Below, piece by piece: positions 49,658 to 58,800 of a stretch of 64,000 nt of DNA. The position numbers and the translations under genes are program-made. Numbering within the stretch: position 1 is the first letter of the stretch; every line of letters starts with the position of its first letter. Under the pieces are notes generated by a model. That model did no database searches. It had not been told where the DNA came from and worked only from the letters and a program-made list of their open reading frames with translations. This DNA comes from Mesosutterella porci (GTDB lineage Bacteria; Pseudomonadota; Gammaproteobacteria; Burkholderiales; Burkholderiaceae_F): the NCBI RefSeq assembly GCF_022134585.1, contig NZ_JAKNCT010000004.1:1-64000 (forward strand), given 5' to 3'.

Positions 49658-51463
49658 ATGAGCAGGAAATTCGCACTCACCGTCACTGCAGCGGCCGTAG
49701 CCGCGTTCCTCAGCGTGTCCGCGGGCGCCGCCGTGAAGGACGGCACCTTCGAGGGCACCGGCGCGGGCCGCGGCGGCCCCGTGACCGCTGCGGTCACCTT
49801 CAAGGCCGGCAAGATCACCGAAGTGAAGATCACCAAGCAGACCGAGACCGCTGGCGTCTCCGACCCGGCGCTCAAGAAGCTCCCGGGCGAGATCGTGGCC
49901 GCCAACTCCACGAAGGTGAGCACCGTCTCGGGCGCCACCCTTACCTCGAAGGGCATCCTTGAGGCCGTGAACAACGCGATCAAGGCCGCAGGCGGCAACC
50001 CCGCCGACTTCAAGGCGGTCGTGCCTGTGAAGAAGGCCGGCAAGAAGGGCACTGAGACCGTCGCGACCGACATTCTCGTGATCGGCGGCGGCGCCTCGGG
50101 CATCACCGCGGCCGTGCGCTCCGCCACCCAGGGCAAGAAGACGATCCTCATCGAGAAGATGCCTCAGATCGGCGGCGACACGCAGCTCAACGCGGGCACC
50201 CTTATCGCGACCGGCTCTCGCTACCAGCGCGAAGTCATGAAGGAGACGAAGGACAGCCCGCAGCTCGCCTACAAGGACATTATGAAGGTGGGCAAGTACC
50301 GCAACGACCCGGTGCTCGTCAAGATGACGACTGAAAACGCGGGCCGCGTGGTCGACTGGCTGATCGACGACCTCAAGATCCCGTACGGACCGGCCGCGAC
50401 CCAGTACCCGGATCACTCCGCCAACCGTCAGCTGGGCGTGAAGGGCCGCTCGGTGAACTTCCTGCACCTCATGAGCGGCATCTTCGAGAAGAACGGCGGC
50501 AAGATCATGACCGACACGCGCGCCGAGAAGTTCATCACCGACAAGAAGGGCAACGTGACGGGCGTGAAGGCGCGCCTCGCCGACGGCAGCTACAAGATCT
50601 TCAACACGAAGGCGGTTATTCTCGCCTCGGGCGGCTACGGCGCCAACCGCGCCCTGCTGCCGAAGGACGTGAAGAAGGGCCTCTTCTACGGTCTTGACTC
50701 CGACAGCGGCGACGGCCTGAAGATGGGCCGTGCGATCGGGGCCGCGACGATCAACCTCGACCTCGTGAAGCAGTACCCGCAGGGCGTTGAGACCACGCCG
50801 CACCACGGCCTGGCCGCCACCGCCTCCTCGACCGACACGATCAAGAAGTCGGGCGCCATCTACGTGAACACCGACGGCAAGCGCTTCGTCGACGAGATGA
50901 AGGGCCTCGGGATTCTCACCGATGCGACCAAGGCTCAGAAGAACTCCATCATGTACATTGTGATGGACAAGGCCGCCTGGAAGCAGTACGTCGCGAAGTC
51001 CCTCGAGGACAAACTCGTCGCTTCCGAGGATGACCTCAACAAGTGGGCGAAGATCGTGAACAACGGCCGCCCGGTGATGGCCACCTCCATGAATCTGGCC
51101 GAAGCCGCAAAGAAGATGGGCATTAATCCGGCCGGGCTGCAGAAGACCGTGGACCGCTGGAACGGCTTCGTCAAGGCGGGCTCCGACAAGGACTTCGGCC
51201 GCAAGACCCTGAAGCCGCTCACCGAGGGACCCTGGTACATCGTCGAGCAGAAGGTCCGCTTCTGCACGACGCTGGGCGGCCTGAAGGCTGACGCCAACAT
51301 GCAGATCCTCAGGAAGAACGGCAAGCCGATCGGCCACCTCTACGGCGCGGGCTGCGTTGTGGGCGGTGCGAACGGCGCCGACTCCATGACCGCCATGATG
51401 AACTCCTGGGCGATCATCTCCGGAGCTGTTGCCGCCGATTCAGCCGTGAAGTCGATCAAGTAA
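49658..51463 (+). CDS. Exported FMN/FAD flavoprotein reductase (fumarate-reductase-like)
   Basis: 601 residues. MSRKFALTVTAAAVAAFLSV then SAGA is a Sec signal; an FMN-binding domain at about 27-105 carries VSGATLTS (T94 is the likely covalent FMN site), then the FAD-binding fold starts with DILVIGGGASGITAAVRSA near 138 and ends with GHLYGAGCVVGGANGADSMT. Such periplasmic proteins reduce fumarate, urocanate, cinnamates or other enoates. The usual catalytic 'RFxNE...TRD' reads RFVDEMKGLGILTDA, without the arginine, so the substrate is probably not fumarate. A very strong AGGAGGGAGAAA ribosome site points to high expression. A terminator follows. Confidence 0.9.
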   Translation: MSRKFALTVTAAAVAAFLSVSAGAAVKDGTFEGTGAGRGGPVTAAVTFKAGKITEVKITKQTETAGVSDPALKKLPGEIVAANSTKVSTVSGATLTSKGILEAVNNAIKAAGGNPADFKAVVPVKKAGKKGTETVATDILVIGGGASGITAAVRSATQGKKTILIEKMPQIGGDTQLNAGTLIATGSRYQREVMKETKDSPQLAYKDIMKVGKYRNDPVLVKMTTENAGRVVDWLIDDLKIPYGPAATQYPDHSANRQLGVKGRSVNFLHLMSGIFEKNGGKIMTDTRAEKFITDKKGNVTGVKARLADGSYKIFNTKAVILASGGYGANRALLPKDVKKGLFYGLDSDSGDGLKMGRAIGAATINLDLVKQYPQGVETTPHHGLAATASSTDTIKKSGAIYVNTDGKRFVDEMKGLGILTDATKAQKNSIMYIVMDKAAWKQYVAKSLEDKLVASEDDLNKWAKIVNNGRPVMATSMNLAEAAKKMGINPAGLQKTVDRWNGFVKAGSDKDFGRKTLKPLTEGPWYIVEQKVRFCTTLGGLKADANMQILRKNGKPIGHLYGAGCVVGGANGADSMTAMMNSWAIISGAVAADSAVKSIK

Positions 51464-51538
51464 GGAGCGGTCCGCTCCGGGGCCCCTTTCCCCCAAAAAG
51501 GCCGGGGCCCCGCCGCGAAGCGCCCTGCTTTCCAAGGA

Positions 51539-51577
51539 CTCCGGCTCCGCCTTTCGGGCGGGCCGGAGCTTTTTTTC
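51539..51577 (+). terminator. Rho-independent terminator after the reductase
   Basis: CTCCGGC...GCCGGAG with an inner CCGCC/GGGCGG pairing, followed by CTTTTTTT. Confidence 0.88.
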
Positions 51578-51725
51578 TTTCCCCCGTGCTGGAGGCGGCC
51601 TCTGGAATCTGCAGGGGCCTGATTTGTTTCAATTTAAGCAAAATGACCCGCTTTCGGGCTCCACCCTCTGCGAAGTCTGATAAGATTTTGTCCTCTATCG
51701 CAAAACATTTGAAAAGAATTAAAAA

Positions 51726-52058
51726 ATGGCAGGCATAACCCGTTCCGATCTGATCAAGGCCATCAACAACCGCATTCCTGGCCTTTCTGAAAAAGACACT
51801 GATGAAGCCGTCCGGATGCTGCTCAAGGCAATGACAGACAGCCTCACTTCCGGTCGCCGCATCGAGATCCGCGGTTTTGGTGCCTTTGACCTCAACCTGC
51901 GCCCGTCCCGTCTCGGCCGCAACCCGAGAACGGGCGAGTCCGTGGAGGTGCCCGCCAAGTTCGCCGTCCACTTCAAGCCCGGCAAGGACATGAAGGACAA
52001 CGTGAACCGCGCGGCGCAAAACGGCGTGCCGAACCTATCGCAGAAAAAATCCGCCTGA
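51726..52058 (+). CDS. HU/IHF-family DNA-bending protein, IHF-beta-like
   Basis: 110 residues. The family fold is clear: AGITRSDLIKAINNRIPGLS, EIRGFGAFDLNLRPSRLGRN then PRTGESVEVPAKFAVHFKPG. R-x-G-R-N-P-x-T-G is the DNA-minor-groove arm. Length and the start resemble IHF beta (HimD); the C-terminal extension NVNRAAQNGVPNLSQKKSA is a little longer than usual. It acts as nucleoid protein and cofactor in recombination and sigma54-type control. The start has poor ribosome-site support (GAATTAAAAA). A strong terminator follows. Confidence 0.88.
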   Translation: MAGITRSDLIKAINNRIPGLSEKDTDEAVRMLLKAMTDSLTSGRRIEIRGFGAFDLNLRPSRLGRNPRTGESVEVPAKFAVHFKPGKDMKDNVNRAAQNGVPNLSQKKSA

Positions 52059-52110
52059 AAAGCGCGTGGCCTGTCCGTCCTTGACCGGGCGGAATGGGCC
52101 GGCCGGCAGC

Positions 52111-52156
52111 AAAAAGCTCCGAAAAGCCGATGCAACGGCCTTCGGAGCTCTTTTTT
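52111..52156 (+). terminator. Rho-independent terminator after the IHF-like gene
   Basis: AAAAAGCTCCGAA pairs with TTCGGAGCTCTTTTTT; it can work in both directions. Confidence 0.9.
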
Positions 52157-52213
52157 GCCCATGGACCGCGCTGCCCCTCCCTCCTTTCAGAGGAAGAGGA
52201 GCCCGGTGTGCGG

Positions 52214-52528
52214 TCAGCGCCCGCGCCTTAAGGCGGCCTCAAGCTCGGGGAAATTGTGGCAGTCCTGGCACATGAGCCGGGACCTGCCCTTCCAGGCATG
52301 GCATGCGTTGCACTGCACGCGCCCCATGTGGCTGCGGTGGGGGTTGGGAGAAAGCGCGGCGGTCTTCTCGCCCAGCGACTCGTAAGAGCCGTGGCAGGAG
52401 AGGCACTGCTGCTCAGTGGGCTCGGCCTTGAGCCGCACACCCGCTTTCTGATGCACTGCGGCGAGGTCGGAAGCGAAAGCCGCGGCGCAGAAGAGTCCGA
52501 GAATCAAAACTGCGGCAGTCTTTTTCAT
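52214..52528 (-). CDS. Small periplasmic trihaem cytochrome c
   Basis: 104 residues. MKKTAAVLILGLFCAAAFAS is a Sec signal. Three haem-binding motifs are present: CLSCH, CNACH and CQDCH; several free histidines (HRSHMGR) can be distal ligands. It resembles the cytochrome part of small flavocytochrome c systems. The start is one base after the stop of the FAD reductase gene, so the two are translated as a pair, and the cytochrome most likely passes electrons from the membrane quinol system to the flavoprotein. Confidence 0.9.
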   Translation of the reverse strand: MKKTAAVLILGLFCAAAFASDLAAVHQKAGVRLKAEPTEQQCLSCHGSYESLGEKTAALSPNPHRSHMGRVQCNACHAWKGRSRLMCQDCHNFPELEAALRRGR

Positions 52529-52529
52529 A

Positions 52530-53945
52530 TCACGCCTCCCTGCTGTAAGCCGCGGCCTCGCGCCCGGCGATGGATCCGAAAACGGCGTTGGCCGTCTGGG
52601 GGTTGAGCCCCCTCAGCCCCGCGGCTGCGCATTCCCCGACGGCATAAAGGCCGGGGAACACCCGCCCTTCGGGCGTGAGGGCCTGCGTGCGCACATTGGT
52701 CATCACGCCTCCAAATGTCCCCTGGATCATGGGCTGGATGCGCGCCGCGTACCACGCGCCGCCAAAAGCCTCCTTCAGGTTCCCGCGCCCGAAGTCCTCG
52801 TCGCGCCCGAATTTCCGCATCGCCTCGTAGCGCCGCAGCGTCACCTCGAGCGTGCTCTCCTCCGCCCCGATCGCACGGGCGAGCCCCGACAGCGTCTCGG
52901 AGCGCAGGATGTCGCCCGCGGCCACGAGCTTTTTTAGCCTCGGGTCGGCCTCGAGCGCCGGATCCCCAAAGAGCACCCAGGCCTGTTTCTGCGGCAGTGC
53001 CCAGATGCGGTGCGACTCGTAGTAGCTCCCCGTCTCGTTCATGAAGCGCCGCCCTTCGCCGTTCACCGCGATCGCGCCCTGGCGGATGACGGAGCGCAGG
53101 TTGTAGCGGTTGCCCTTGTACTCGTGGATGGTGGGGTTCGCCTTGAAAACCTCCATGTCGGCGAGTCCCGCCCCGGCCTCTTCAGCCATCCTCTGGCCGT
53201 CGCCTCGGTCGGCCGGGGTGCAGTAAATGCCCGCCTTGCCCCAGCCGTGCCCGATGTAAAGGTCAATCATGCGGGGATTCGCCTCGAAGCCGCCAGTCGC
53301 AAGCACCACAGCGCGAGCTGGAAAGGCCTTGGATCCCTCCGTAGTCCGGCAGCGCACTCCCGCGATCCGGCCGTCCTTCACGAGAAGGCGCTCAGCCCGG
53401 TGCCGGGTGCGGATCTCCACCCCCAGCGCCCTCGCGCGTCGTTCGAGCGAATCGATCAGGAGCTCTCCCAGCCTGTGGCCTTCCTTAATGTTTAAGAAAA
53501 ACTTCTGGGCCTTCTTCGTCGACCACTCGACCCCGAGCGATGCGAGCCAGTCGGCCGCGGGCACCGCGCCGTCGGCAAGGATCCGCGCCGCCTCGGGTTT
53601 CGCCTTCGTGCGGGTGGCCGCGGCGACGCCGATGTAGTTTTTATAGAGATCCTCGGCCGTCGCCGTGAAGCCCAGTTTTTTCTGTATCGGGTGCCCGGCG
53701 CAGCCGAAGATTCCGGTCGAAACCCGCGAGGCGCCGCCCACCCAGCTGTTCGCCTCGAGCAGCAGCACCCGGGCGCCGTTCTCCGCGGCCCGGATCGCCG
53801 CGGCAAAGCCCCCGGCGCCCGAGCCCGCTACGATGACGTCAAAGCGCGGCTGCGTCCGCGCGAAGGCGGGCAGGACCGGAGCCGAAAGCGCCAGGGCCGC
53901 GCCGGCCCGAAGCACCGTTCTTCTGGAAACTGCTTTTTCTGCCAT
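52530..53945 (-). CDS. Tat-exported FAD-binding reductase (flavocytochrome c partner)
   Basis: 471 residues from ATG 53945 (AAGGAGAAACAC before it). The N-terminus VSRRTVLRAGAALALSAP is a twin-arginine signal, so the protein is folded with FAD before export. FDVIVAGSGAGGFAAAIRAA is the FAD dinucleotide fold; AVVLATGGFEANPRMIDLYI and the end GLYAVGECAAAGLRGLNPQT complete the fumarate-reductase-like class. The loop after RFMNETGSYYES lacks the arginine of true fumarate reductases. No FMN domain is present; electrons would come from the linked cytochrome. It is probably a terminal reductase for an unidentified acceptor. Confidence 0.9.
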   Translation of the reverse strand: MAEKAVSRRTVLRAGAALALSAPVLPAFARTQPRFDVIVAGSGAGGFAAAIRAAENGARVLLLEANSWVGGASRVSTGIFGCAGHPIQKKLGFTATAEDLYKNYIGVAAATRTKAKPEAARILADGAVPAADWLASLGVEWSTKKAQKFFLNIKEGHRLGELLIDSLERRARALGVEIRTRHRAERLLVKDGRIAGVRCRTTEGSKAFPARAVVLATGGFEANPRMIDLYIGHGWGKAGIYCTPADRGDGQRMAEEAGAGLADMEVFKANPTIHEYKGNRYNLRSVIRQGAIAVNGEGRRFMNETGSYYESHRIWALPQKQAWVLFGDPALEADPRLKKLVAAGDILRSETLSGLARAIGAEESTLEVTLRRYEAMRKFGRDEDFGRGNLKEAFGGAWYAARIQPMIQGTFGGVMTNVRTQALTPEGRVFPGLYAVGECAAAGLRGLNPQTANAVFGSIAGREAAAYSREA

Positions 53946-54066
53946 GTGTTTCTCCTTTTTTCCTTTCTCAAGGGTCCGGAAGCCTTTCTTCCAGGCCTTA
54001 CGTTCAGGCACACCCTAAACCCGGGGGCGGCACCGAGGTCAAGGAGATCAGGCAAGGGGACGGGGA

Positions 54067-54870
54067 TCAGCCGATCCTCGCGCGGATCAGGATGGAGTAG
54101 ACGGGCCCCTGCGGGCCGTCTTCGATCGCGAGGAGCCTGCCCGAGGAGTGGTTCAGGAAAGGCCGCCGGAGCCGCCGCGACAGCGACAGCATCGGGGCGA
54201 GATCTGCGGGCGAAATCGACAGAATGTCCGGGGTTCTGAGGTACTCGATCAGAAAGCGCCCCGCGGGGATCGACTCAACCGGAGGGCTCAGGTCCAGCCC
54301 CAGCCTTTTTGCAAACCCATCGGTCGCCCCCACCCCGAGCTCCACCGAATAGGGGCCCCCAAAGCCCGGGTCGTTGAGCTCTTCGCGGGGAACCTTCACC
54401 GAAATGTGGGTGTAGGGAAGGTGCTTCATCCAGGCCGCGGCCAGGCGCCTTGCCGCCCTGTAGTCCTTCTCCCGCCCGTAGGTGTAGAGGCTGTGGATCG
54501 GGGGCCGGGCGACGTCTTCGACCGTCCCGGTGCAAAGCGCGCTCCTGGCGAGGAAAGACTCCACCTCACGCAGCCGCTCGAGCCGCAGGGAGAGCTCCCG
54601 GAGCTGCTCTTCCACATCCTTTTCCCGGTCCTTGAGCGCCGCGAGCTGCTCGGCGCAGGGGGCGCCCGAGAGCACCTTCACCCGCGCGAGCGGAAACCCG
54701 AGGCTTCTCATCACCCGGGCGTCGGCCGTGCGCAGCGCATCGTGCGGGTCGTAGTAGCGGTAGCCGTTTTGCGCGCCCACCGCGGGGCGCAGCAGCCCGA
54801 TGTCCGTATAGTATCGGATGACGTCGGGGCCGACGCCGAGCGCCGAGGCGATTTGCTTGACTGTCTGCAT
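54067..54870 (-). CDS. MerR-family regulator with C-terminal effector domain
   Basis: 267 residues from ATG 54870 (MQTVKQIASALGVGPDVIRY), the standard MerR start; no good ribosome site precedes it, and in-frame ATGs at 54948 and 54930 remain possible. HTH and wing: YYTDIGLLRPAVGAQNGYRY; then LGFPLARVKVLSG, a coiled-coil dimer helix (about 80-125), and a GyrI/AraC-effector-like region with MKHLPYTHISVKVPREELND. It is upstream of the FAD reductase-cytochrome pair on the same strand, 120 bases away, and may control it. Confidence 0.85.
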   Translation of the reverse strand: MQTVKQIASALGVGPDVIRYYTDIGLLRPAVGAQNGYRYYDPHDALRTADARVMRSLGFPLARVKVLSGAPCAEQLAALKDREKDVEEQLRELSLRLERLREVESFLARSALCTGTVEDVARPPIHSLYTYGREKDYRAARRLAAAWMKHLPYTHISVKVPREELNDPGFGGPYSVELGVGATDGFAKRLGLDLSPPVESIPAGRFLIEYLRTPDILSISPADLAPMLSLSRRLRRPFLNHSSGRLLAIEDGPQGPVYSILIRARIG

Positions 54871-55089
54871 GAGGAGAGGCGAAAGACCGGAGAGAAAAAA
54901 GGAAACGCCGTGCGCTCCATTGTCGGGCATGGCGCCCGGGGCGGTCAACGCTCAAAGGGGGGAGGGGCGGCCGAAGCCTCCCTGATTCTCTCTGCGGCCG
55001 GGTCCGGCTCCGCTTCGCTGAGGGCCTAAAAAACCGCCGCACTTTAAAGGGCGGCGGCATCAAATCAAGGTTCTCTCAATTTTTGGAGT

Positions 55090-55338
55090 TCAGGGACGCG
55101 GGCCTTCGGGCTTTTTGTCCGGTCCCTTCTTCGGGGGCTTCCTGTCCTCTTTTTTCGGAGGCCTGCGGTCGCCCTTTTTCGGAGGCTTCGGGCCGCCCTT
55201 GGGGGGTTCCGGAGGACGGGGTCCCTTGTCCGGGCCCTCAGGCTTCGGTCCTTCGGGAGGCTTCGGGCCCTTGTCCTTTGCCTGCGCCGCAATGATCGGC
55301 AGCGCCGCGAAAGCTGCAAGAAGTGCACGACGTTTCAT
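55090..55338 (-). CDS. Small exported Pro/Lys/Gly-rich protein
   Basis: 82 residues. MKRRALLAAFAALPIIAAQA is a signal peptide, cut before KDKGPKPPEGPKPEG. The mature part is only P, K, G, E, D and R, in loose repeats of KPPKKG/KPPEGP, ending PDKKPEGPRP. It cannot fold into a globular domain and would be an extended basic chain in the periplasm or wall. GGGAGAAATCG precedes the ATG. The antisense strand reads as a Gly-rich frame only because of the composition. Confidence 0.7.
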   Translation of the reverse strand: MKRRALLAAFAALPIIAAQAKDKGPKPPEGPKPEGPDKGPRPPEPPKGGPKPPKKGDRRPPKKEDRKPPKKGPDKKPEGPRP

Positions 55339-55512
55339 CGATTTCTCCCTATACGAGCCAACTGGAAATCCCTGCTCGTTCAGACAGTTTGCTCCCGGCG
55401 GCGGGATTCCCGCCAGCGTCTTTTCAAAAATTAACGCTGTTTTAAAAAATTTTTAAAGGCCTGCCGGAGGCGGGCGGCGGCCGGTCAGGAGAGAAAAAGC
55501 CCCGGACTAGAC

Positions 55513-55612
55513 TGACCCAAAAAGTTAAGACACTCCGTAATATTCAAAAAGAGTGTCTTCCGTGGTCAAACGCCTCACCTTCCAAGAACGCATCAATGTC
55601 GTCAAATACGCC
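55513..55612 (+). mobile_element. Left-end remnant of an IS3-family element
   Basis: The sequence TGACCCAAAAAGTTAAGA (55513 on) is a typical IS3/IS150-type inverted-repeat end. A GTG-started frame follows, SSVVKRLTFQERINVVKYA, the first residues of OrfA. After about 55612 the similarity stops and the frame turns into unrelated GC-rich sequence, so only ~100 bases of the IS remain. Confidence 0.6.
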
Positions 55613-55845
55613 CCGGGCCGCGCCCTCGCTTCGCGTCCGTCCCCTCGGGGCCTCTGTCCGAACCCCTGGGGAAACGCCGCCGGAAGAACGGGCCATCCGG
55701 CTGTTTATGCGTTGATTCTTATAGCTTTGCGCCTTTTGTCTAATTGTTCTCGGGTTACCGGCGCCTATAATTCTTTACAAATGTAAAAAAATATTTTCAT
55801 TAGACATCTTTTCCCGGCCCTTCGTTCTGCTCTCGGTCTTCTAAA

Positions 55846-58800
55846 ATGAAAAAATATTCTATAAATCAACTGTCTACTTCAAGAACATCCCGCCGGACGA
55901 CCCCGGCCCTGAGACCCTCGCGGATCGAGACCGCGACGGCCGCCGCGCTGCTCGCGGCCTGCTCCCTCGGGGCTTCGGCCGACTCCCTCACGGTTGATTT
56001 CGTCAACAACTGGACCCGGAACACGACCGGCGTGACCGGCGACATCACGGTGAACCAGTACGTGGCCGCCTGGGGCGACGGCGGCGAATGGGGTGAAAAG
56101 AACGTCGTGGTCGGGGCGGAAACCGGAACGGGAACGGTGGTGGTGAAGGGCGAGGGAGGGCTCGGCTCCATCAATTCGAGCGCCGGGGGAACGGTCACGG
56201 TCCACGGCGGGAGCATTACGTTCCAAAAGCAGGTGAGCGCGAGCGGCTCCACTCTCTCCCTGGGCGACTCCTCCACCACCCGGACCACTTTCGAAGGGAA
56301 CCTTTTCTCCAAGAGCGATGGCGGACAGGATCCCAGCGTCACGGTTCTGGGCCGGCAGATCCAAATGAAGGAGATTTACCAGACCGGCGGCGTGACGGCG
56401 ATTGGCGGCAAAGAGACCGACAGCGTGAATACGGGCCACATCTCCGTGTCCCAGTCAGAGCTCCATATCGGATCGGCCGGCGGCCGCGTCCGAAGCCTCA
56501 CCGTTTCCGGCGACGTTCTCCTTCAGGACGATCTGAAATACATCGGGGCGGCCGGGTCTTCGAACGCGAGCTTCCAGTCATCGGGCGACATCGGCCTTCA
56601 GGGCCGCGTGTATCTGAACGGCATCAATACAAACCTTGAGGCCTCGAGCGAGTCCGGCGCCATCACGGTCAAATACGGCGTCAATGCTGAAAGCAACAGC
56701 TTGAGCCTGAACCGGAAGAAAGGCCTCAGCCTTGACGCTTACAAAGGCATAGAGGTCGACAGCCTGATGCAGGTCTATGGCGACGGCGTTTATTCCTTCA
56801 AGACCAGGTCCACGGCAGAGGGCGAAGGCGACATCACCTTCAACACTCCCTTCACGCTGCAAAATGACCGCCGCGCCGGCACAGCCAAGGTGATTTCTGA
56901 CGGTTCATCCGCGTCGCCCCTGTCGGCGATCGACAGCGTTCGGCAAGACTTCGGGCTGGACGCCGATCAGGCCGAGGCGCTGATCGAGGCAAGCGGTGAC
57001 GTCCGATTCGGCAGCTCCGACTCCGATTACACCCCCTACGCCCTCTACGCCCGGCAGAACGCGTTTTACTATGTCTCGGGCAACAACATCACGCTGAACG
57101 GCAGCCTTTTCGCTGAAAACACCTCCACGAGGGCACGTACCGACCATCTTGGGATTTATATGAAGGCGGCCGGGGATGTTTCGATCAAATCAAAACACAG
57201 CCGGGACGCCGGGCTTTACAGCTACGGCGCCAACCGGGTCGAAATCGGGGCCGGCGCAAACATCAGCCTGGACGGCTCGGTTTTCACGGAATCGAGCGGC
57301 TATGACGACCGGGACAATACGCTTCTTCTGAAGGCGGGCGGAAACGTCACGGTCACCCCCACAAGAGACAGCGCCTTTTATGCGCACAGCCGGGGCTCCG
57401 GCACCATTGAAGCGGGCGGCGACATCAGATTTGTCAAGGGCAGCTACCGGGACTCCATCTTCATTCAGGGCGCCGAAAACGACAGCGGCCGCACACAGTA
57501 CGGCTACAGCCTGACCTTAAAGGGCAGAAACATCAGCGCGGGCGACGTCGATGTCCAGGCGCACGCCGCCCTCTCCGTGCAGGCCTCGGGCGACGTTTCC
57601 TTCAACTCGCTCCTTCTTGACACCGACAGCAGTCCGCTTGAGGGCTTTGAGGAGAACGCCATCACCCTCACCGGCGAGGGCTCGACCTTCGCCTTAAGCG
57701 GCAGAACTTCAGGCTATTCCGATAACACCCATTCGCTCGAAGTCCGCCAGAACAAGGGCCTTACTGTGACCGCGGACAACATCCTCATCAGCCAGGGCAT
57801 TGCGGTGAACGAGGCCGGGGGCCTCGCCCTGAATGCCCGCCGCAGCCTCACGGTAAGCAGAAGCGAGAACGAAAGGAACATCGACAGCTCAGGCCGCTTC
57901 CAGAATTCCGCCGCCATCCACTGGATCAACGGCAGCGGCGACAGGGACGGACGCCCGGTTTTCGGCAGCTCCGGGGCCGAGGTGACCATCAACGGGCGGG
58001 TCGTCTTCAACGATTTCTCCAGGGACGGCGCGTCCACGATCACTTTTGACGGCAGCCGCATCACGCTCAATTCCAACGGCGACGCGGACGCCATTGAAAA
58101 CCAGAGCGCCGCGGACCATTCGGACTTCGCGAGCCACAGCGATCCGAACTACTATGCCGCCATCCTCGTCGACAGCACCGCGCAGCCCCAGGAAGACCGC
58201 CTGCAGATCGGACACGCGGCCAGCTGCAGCGGCGGCTCCGCCGCTGCAGCCACGGAAAGCATCGCCATCAACGGGGGCATTATTCTTTTGAACCCGCTTT
58301 CCGTCAGCATTGACGCCAAAAACATCCTGGTGAACGGCTGGAACAACGACTTTTATTCCACGGAACGGTATGAGGGCAGCTGGTGGAAGTACAACACCAC
58401 CCTCACGGACGCCACCGGACAGAGCACGGTGCGGATCGGCAGCGACGACACCGACAGGCTCAGGTTCATCGGCGCCATCACCAAGCAAAGCTCCGGCTAT
58501 AACTACGGCAGCAGCAGGCGCTCCTCGTATGCCCTGTTCGGAAAAAACATTGAAGTTCTGAACGCAGGTCTCATGGCCGTGTTCGCGAACGACCACTACG
58601 GCGACATCAGGATCGGCAGCGAAGAGGCGACCGCGGACACCCTGATCAGGGGCAGCATCGTCAACAACTATGCCAGCGGCATCGGGATTGACATCCACGG
58701 CGGCCGCATCGCCATTGTCGACACGTCCGCGACGACGCGGCTGCCGATGGACAACAGCCGCTACAACACCACCACGGACTACAACGGGGAGAGCCAGGGC

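Noticed and set aside
55115-55456. 113-residue Gly/Phe-rich protein
   Set aside because: Reverse reading of the Pro/Lys-rich exported peptide; no ribosome site.
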